DNA from: Ruminococcus sp.
Lineage (GTDB): Bacteria; Bacillota; Clostridia; Oscillospirales; Ruminococcaceae
Assembly: GCA_018376535.1 (NCBI GenBank)
Contig: JAHABC010000028.1
Span: 1-9,506, forward strand
DNA length: 9,506 nt
Direction of reading: 5' to 3'
The translations under genes were made by a program, and so were the position numbers. Shown here one piece after another: positions 5,176 through 9,506 of the stretch; positions within the stretch are counted from its first letter, which is position 1, and every line of letters begins with the position of its first letter. The notes beneath the pieces were generated by a model. That model was not told the origin of the DNA. It saw only the letters and a list, made by a program, of their open reading frames with translations, and searched no databases.

Positions 5176-6270
5176 TTAAAGATTAAGTTCTATGGAGTAG
5201 ACTATACTTTGATTAGTTTTATCATCAAAGAGTACTATTTTATCATCAAAGGATTGAATATTTTCAAAATACTTGCTCATAAGTCCCTCATTTTGAGAGA
5301 TATCGCAAATAGCAGTACCAGTATCGTTTTTAGCTATATATAGATTATAAGGTAGTTCAATAATTTCCTTGTAGTTAAAATCTATTATGGTATCGCCCTC
5401 AAGATTGATAAGTCCGTAATTTTCGCCATTTACGGTTATGGCGTATCCACGATTAAACATATATATTGGATATAGTTCAGCAAAACCTTTTCTAGCGAAG
5501 CAAGGTTTACCGTTTTCGTCTTCAACGAATTTACAGTTTATAGTAAATATATTATTACCGTCCATATCGCAGTAGTACACAAGATTATCTTTTTTAACTA
5601 GAGCCATCTTGTCGTCATTACTGTAATAGTAGATTTGGTCGTAGACATCGCCAACGAACACTTTGCCTGTAACGTTAGCTACAGTTACATCTTTGAACTT
5701 TACGTTCTTAGGAAATACAATCTCTTGATTAGTACTTCCATAGACCACATACTTTCCGACAACTTTTTTAGGATTGCCATTTTCATCGGTGGAGTATATA
5801 TTGCTTTGGAACTCTTGAACGGTATATAACTCTTGATTAGTAGAAGTTTGCACTTCATAAGTATCTTTTAAGTCCATGTAGTCGCCATGAGCCAAAACGT
5901 TTCCGTTTAAATCGAAGTAGTACACATCGGTTTCGGTACGCCACCCCTTGATAGTTTGGTCACTTGCGAAACATACCTCCTTATATATAGGCGATATTAT
6001 AATGTTTCCATCATAGGAGCATACTCCCATGGAGAACTCTGTACTATTAAGGGGGTCGGATATTATAAATAGATTATCTTTATAGTCAGTGATAGTATAG
6101 TCTAAAACAATCTGTCTTTGTAGATAGTATTTACTGTCAATATCTATAGTGTCTGGAAATGTGGAAGTACTCTTTTTGGGAGTGTAGAATAGTACAAATG
6201 CTACAGATATTATGACTGTAACTATAGTAACTATAACTATAGTTATCTTATGCTTAGATGTCTTTGCCAT
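5176..6270 (-). CDS. Membrane-anchored WG-repeat-like protein
   Basis: The product has 364 residues. A short basic start (MAKTSKHK) is followed by one hydrophobic helix at 9-29 (ITIVIVTIVTVIISVAFVLF), so it is an N-terminally anchored protein with most of its chain probably outside the cell. The rest is beta-rich. WG-like repeats are seen at 82-99 (GVCSYDGNIIISPIYKEV) and 285-303 (YGLINLEGDTIIDFNYKEI), with weaker ones between. WG repeats form beta-propeller-like folds that often bind partners at the envelope; no enzyme motif is visible. The ribosome site AAGGTGG lies 7 bases before the ATG. The gene starts 16 bases after the stop of the long membrane protein upstream, so they form one operon, and it ends at a strong terminator. 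A role as its extracytoplasmic partner is inference. Confidence 0.7.
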   Translation of the reverse strand: MAKTSKHKITIVIVTIVTVIISVAFVLFYTPKKSTSTFPDTIDIDSKYYLQRQIVLDYTITDYKDNLFIISDPLNSTEFSMGVCSYDGNIIISPIYKEVCFASDQTIKGWRTETDVYYFDLNGNVLAHGDYMDLKDTYEVQTSTNQELYTVQEFQSNIYSTDENGNPKKVVGKYVVYGSTNQEIVFPKNVKFKDVTVANVTGKVFVGDVYDQIYYYSNDDKMALVKKDNLVYYCDMDGNNIFTINCKFVEDENGKPCFARKGFAELYPIYMFNRGYAITVNGENYGLINLEGDTIIDFNYKEIIELPYNLYIAKNDTGTAICDISQNEGLMSKYFENIQSFDDKIVLFDDKTNQSIVYSIELNL

Positions 6271-6286
6271 ACTAACACCACCTTAA

Positions 6287-9200
6287 CTAAAATTTTTGCC
6301 ACTTGCATATTAAAAGAATTATTCCTGAACATATAAAATTGTATAATAGTATCATAGTAGGAGTGAGTTCTCTAAAAGCACCCATGCTTATAAACGATAT
6401 TCCTATGATAATTCCTACTATACAAGCTACAGCATGAAGCATATTTCCTAGTATGGACATCTTATGAATACGCTTTGTAGATACTAATAACTTAGTAATA
6501 ATACCTATATCGCCGTTGGTTACTATGGAAGAACTACATTTAGTTTTTTCCTTAAAGTATTCTTTAGTTTCTTGATATAGCTCATATGGGATAACTTTTA
6601 CCTTTTCAGGATTTATTCCAAATAGATATTCTATCTTATTTACAGATACTAGAAAGTCACAAGAGTTAACTGCTATCGAAATTTTACTATTTTCAAGTGT
6701 GTGAAGGTCTTGTTTAATCTTTTTGTTAGGAACGATATCTACTATTAGCATTAGGGCTAGGTTTCCAGATACTGAAATGTAGATGCCATCTTTTTTAGAG
6801 CCTACTAGTTCGCTTTCTTTAGATTTAGTAGGTAAGTTTTCAATGTTATGAGCCTCCATAAGTTCACGATTACCCATAAGAACACGTTTATTGTCAATCC
6901 AGCCACATATACCAAGGCCGTCCTCATAAGAACAGTTTTCTACATCGCAGAGCATATCCCAATTACCGTCAAGCATATCCAAAAGGGTAGGAGCAAGAAT
7001 ACTATTCATGTTCTTAGCTAGACTTATAGCGTATATTAGAGTTTCATCTACTTTGGCGTTGGAGAACAACTTCAATGCCGATATGTTTACAGAACCTTTA
7101 GGGAATATATCACTGGCATTTAGTATTATAGAGTTTGTATCGTAGAAATCTTCTACTGCTTGATATCCAAGTAAAGCACCATCACGTTTAGCGTACTTTT
7201 CCGATAGCCTATACAACATACTATTTATATACAACGGAATACTAAAACATGAACAGAATGATATCAACATCGAAAATATAGATATAATACCTACTGGTAT
7301 AACCATATCAAAGGATTTATTATACACTATAGATGCTATAATCGATACTATTAACGCTATTACAGATATTGTAGGTACTGCAAACTTAGAAAATCTATCT
7401 GCCATATCGTAGGAGTATGTATACTTAATGAAATCCGATGCAAATTTGGACTTCTTTTTGTATACCGTAACTGGATAGTCTTCTACTAAACCTTTGGTAA
7501 TCTTTTCGGCATTGTAATCATCTTGCATACAGAAAGTTCCGAACTTATCCTTATCACGACTTATAAACTTAAAGTTATGTTCTTCACGTTTAATAATAAG
7601 CATCTTACCCGATAGGTTAGCTAACAATCCAATTAAGGCTATAGGCATATATACGTTTAATAGTTGTTCTTCTACTAAAGAACTTCCCATGAAAAACGTT
7701 ACAAGAGAACCTATAAACGCAGATACTATTCCTATAGATGCAAAACTATCGCTATCGGCTTTGCGTGTGAATAACTTAGCTATTCCACTAAATACCGCTT
7801 TTACAGATGTCAATATTGCTACTAAACCTATTGCAGATTGTACCATTAGATATCCACTTGCAGATGTGGTAGTCTTTAGAGTATCGAATATAGGTAAATT
7901 TAAATCGTTGGCTAGTGTGATGTATAAACTTAGTATACATAGTACTAAAGTTATTATTATTCTTACTAGTAGATTGGTTTTCATCTCTGCAATGTACTGC
8001 TTAACCTTAGATTTATCTTCATAAGAGTTAAAATCATTTACAGAGGTATCTTCAAAAGTATGTTCGTCTTGCTCTAAGTTGGATTTGTTTAGAGTTTCTT
8101 CATAGTTATCGTATTCACCATTGAGAACTTGCTTTTTAAATTCTTCACGACTTTTAATAATCTTTTGTTCTTCAAGAACTCCCTTTTCCACGTTAGAAAA
8201 TAGTATAGATGTATCTGGTGTGGACTTTATTTCAATGTGAATTTCACCAGAACGTTTTCTATTTCTATGTTTTTCGGAAGCCTCCTCAACATAAGATTTA
8301 ATTCTATCAATAGGATTAAAGTCAGGGTCTTGCCAAAAGTGTTTGTACTTTATAGGTTCTTCAATAGGAATATCTATGGCATCGTTGGAAGTTTCTTCGC
8401 TAAATGGAATGATATAGTCATCATCTGGAACGCTAGTATTAACCTCACTAGATTTACTTTCAATATCCTTAGATGTATCTTCAACTTTAGATTTTTCTTC
8501 AATATCAACTTTAGATATCGTTTCTTCAACTGGTTTGATAACCTCTTTTGGTTCTTCAATAGGTTGAGAAGTATTTTCTTCTTTAGGTGTTTCCTCAATT
8601 GGAGGAGTATCCATAGTAGAGTTTTCAAGGATATCGTCTAAGTTGGTATCTGTAGGAGTATCTTCTGTATCGTCATCGTTGGAGCTTTGCATCTCCATGA
8701 TTTCTTCCATTAGGAAAAAGTTCTTTATACGCTTGAATACGTTAGGTTTCTTTTCCGTAGGAGTATCTTTAATAATACTTTCAGCTACTGGAGTTTCTTC
8801 AGCAATAGGAGTATCTTTAATGATGTTCTCAGCTACTGGAGTTTTCTCAGCAATAGGAGTATCTTTAATGATACTTTCAGTTACTGGAGGTTTCTCAGCA
8901 ATAGGAGTATCTTTAATGATATTTTCAGTTACTGGAGTTTTCTCAGCAATAGGAGTATCTTTAATGATATTTTCAGCTACTGGAGTTTTCTCAGCAATAG
9001 GAGTATCTTTAATGATATTTTCAGTTACTGGAGGCTTTTCAGCAATAGGAGTATCCTTAATGATATTTTCAGTTACTGGAGGTTTCTCAGCAATAGGAGT
9101 ATCTTTAATGATATTTTCAGTTACTGAAGGTTTCTCAGTAATAGTATTATCTACCAAATTGTTAAGCAGATTATCTATATTGTTTGGAACTTCACTATCT

Positions 9201-9506
9201 ATAGGATTGCTTGTATTTTCTGTTGGCAAGTCTAAACTTTGTGTAGTTTCGATAGTTTCGTCCTCTTGAACGTTAAAAAATTCTGTCATGCGTTCTCTAA
9301 AGGTTTCGTGTTTTCTAGGTGAAGCTTTTTCCTTGTCAGTGAATAGGTCTATTAAGAACTCTTTAAAGGTTTCTTTCTTCTTAGCATCGGCACTAGAGGA
9401 GTTATCGACTATAGGAGTACTCTCAACCTTTGGAGTATCAGCTATAGGGGTATCAACCTTTTTAGCTTTAGATACCTTTTCTTTCTTCTTAGTATCAACA
9501 CTAGAG
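6287..9506 (-). CDS. Degenerate P1B-type ATPase-like membrane protein with long repeat-rich N-terminus (partial)
   Basis: The frame is open to the right edge, giving at least 1072 codons. The ATG at 9289 has no ribosome site and is probably internal; residue numbers below count from it. Residues 1-430 are acidic and disordered, with a 16-residue tandem repeat at 58-184. The rest has about eight membrane helices (near 440, 480, 515, 545, 637, 661, 949, 976), the plan of P1B metal-transporting ATPases. CSC at 679-681 sits where CPC belongs, and VLMGNRELM (803-811) matches the nucleotide-domain GNR region. Catalysis looks lost: DKTGT is replaced by ILNASDIF with Asn724, TGES by VEDY (602-605), and TGDN and GDGxNDxP are absent. 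It may be a pseudo-transporter, sensor or scaffold. It heads an operon with the WG-repeat gene. Confidence 0.65.
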   Translation of the reverse strand, partial: SSVDTKKKEKVSKAKKVDTPIADTPKVESTPIVDNSSSADAKKKETFKEFLIDLFTDKEKASPRKHETFRERMTEFFNVQEDETIETTQSLDLPTENTSNPIDSEVPNNIDNLLNNLVDNTITEKPSVTENIIKDTPIAEKPPVTENIIKDTPIAEKPPVTENIIKDTPIAEKTPVAENIIKDTPIAEKTPVTENIIKDTPIAEKPPVTESIIKDTPIAEKTPVAENIIKDTPIAEETPVAESIIKDTPTEKKPNVFKRIKNFFLMEEIMEMQSSNDDDTEDTPTDTNLDDILENSTMDTPPIEETPKEENTSQPIEEPKEVIKPVEETISKVDIEEKSKVEDTSKDIESKSSEVNTSVPDDDYIIPFSEETSNDAIDIPIEEPIKYKHFWQDPDFNPIDRIKSYVEEASEKHRNRKRSGEIHIEIKSTPDTSILFSNVEKGVLEEQKIIKSREEFKKQVLNGEYDNYEETLNKSNLEQDEHTFEDTSVNDFNSYEDKSKVKQYIAEMKTNLLVRIIITLVLCILSLYITLANDLNLPIFDTLKTTTSASGYLMVQSAIGLVAILTSVKAVFSGIAKLFTRKADSDSFASIGIVSAFIGSLVTFFMGSSLVEEQLLNVYMPIALIGLLANLSGKMLIIKREEHNFKFISRDKDKFGTFCMQDDYNAEKITKGLVEDYPVTVYKKKSKFASDFIKYTYSYDMADRFSKFAVPTISVIALIVSIIASIVYNKSFDMVIPVGIISIFSMLISFCSCFSIPLYINSMLYRLSEKYAKRDGALLGYQAVEDFYDTNSIILNASDIFPKGSVNISALKLFSNAKVDETLIYAISLAKNMNSILAPTLLDMLDGNWDMLCDVENCSYEDGLGICGWIDNKRVLMGNRELMEAHNIENLPTKSKESELVGSKKDGIYISVSGNLALMLIVDIVPNKKIKQDLHTLENSKISIAVNSCDFLVSVNKIEYLFGINPEKVKVIPYELYQETKEYFKEKTKCSSSIVTNGDIGIITKLLVSTKRIHKMSILGNMLHAVACIVGIIIGISFISMGAFRELTPTMILLYNFICSGIILLICKWQKF
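8738..9118 (-). repeat. 48-bp in-frame tandem repeat, seven full units plus one degenerate
   Basis: Units encode ENIIKDTPIAEKPPVT with small changes (N/S at position 2, K/E at 12, P/T at 13, T/A at 16). Seven full units run from 9118 to 8783. A degenerate eighth (ESIIKDTPTEKKPNV) ends at 8738, and a half unit (NTITEKPSVT) precedes the first. Near-identity at DNA level suggests recent expansion and variable copy number between strains. Confidence 0.95.
9286..9506 (-). other. Upstream part of the long membrane protein, open to the window edge
   Basis: There is no stop in the frame for 72 codons above the ATG at 9289. The stretch encodes Lys- and Pro-rich linker (VDTPIADTPKVESTPIVDNS) and ETFKEFLIDLF and ETFRERMTEFF, two related amphipathic segments. 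The same low-complexity style as the downstream part shows that this is one protein, so its true start lies outside the window. Confidence 0.85.

Noticed and set aside
7689..8641. Plus-strand frames of 111 and 134 residues opposite the long membrane protein
   Set aside because: They are antisense to a clear coding region, with no ribosome sites and no recognisable domains.
8738..9118. CRISPR array
   Set aside because: Units are contiguous 48-bp copies with no unique spacers, in frame within a long protein.
8643..9269. Plus-strand open frame of 208 residues
   Set aside because: It is the antisense shadow of the 48-bp coding repeat. Because the unit length is divisible by three, stops are avoided on the other strand too; it has no ribosome site and a nonsensical repeated hydrophobic product.

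Overview
This is an AT-rich window with Firmicute-type signals: AGGAGG-like ribosome sites, sigma-A promoters, stem-plus-T-run terminators and a tRNA-Trp with encoded CCA. Several protein families (BspA-type leucine-rich repeats, DUF960, amidoligase, an XRE-type fragment) suggest an anaerobic, probably gut-associated member of the Clostridia. That placement is inference from protein style, not from a marker gene.

The window has two halves that meet at tRNA-Trp (4996-5069, minus). The left half, about 1-4995, looks like a decayed genomic island. It holds a transposase fragment running off the left edge (1-156), a C-terminal remnant of an XRE-type regulator (262-402), a coupled pair of small genes ending in DUF960 (416-917), and a minus-strand operon encoding a zinc-finger amidoligase followed by a class II glutamine amidotransferase (1286-3045). 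Upstream of that operon is a 35-40 residue hydrophobic peptide gene with its own promoter and terminator. Next come a truncated BspA-type LRR gene between two ~80 bp direct repeats (3352-3885) and a plus-strand hybrid reading frame (3981-4853). The hybrid joins a DUF927-like N-terminus in frame to a tyrosine-recombinase catalytic domain and is interrupted by one TGA where Trp would fit. A recombinase gene next to the 3' end of a tRNA gene is the usual layout of an integrated element, so the island was probably inserted at tRNA-Trp and later lost much of its content.

The right half, 5069-9506, is a minus-strand operon of two membrane proteins that reads in from beyond the right edge. The first (6287 to the edge, at least 1072 codons) has a long acidic disordered region with a 16-residue tandem repeat. 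Its C-terminal half keeps the 8-helix plan of a P1B-type ATPase but has lost the phosphorylated Asp motif and the other catalytic motifs. The second (5176-6270) is a membrane-anchored protein with WG-like repeats.

The most notable items are the amidoligase/amidotransferase operon with a shared promoter-palindrome design, the neighbouring hydrophobic peptide, the recombinase chimera with its single TGA, and the apparent pseudo-P-type ATPase paired with a WG-repeat protein.
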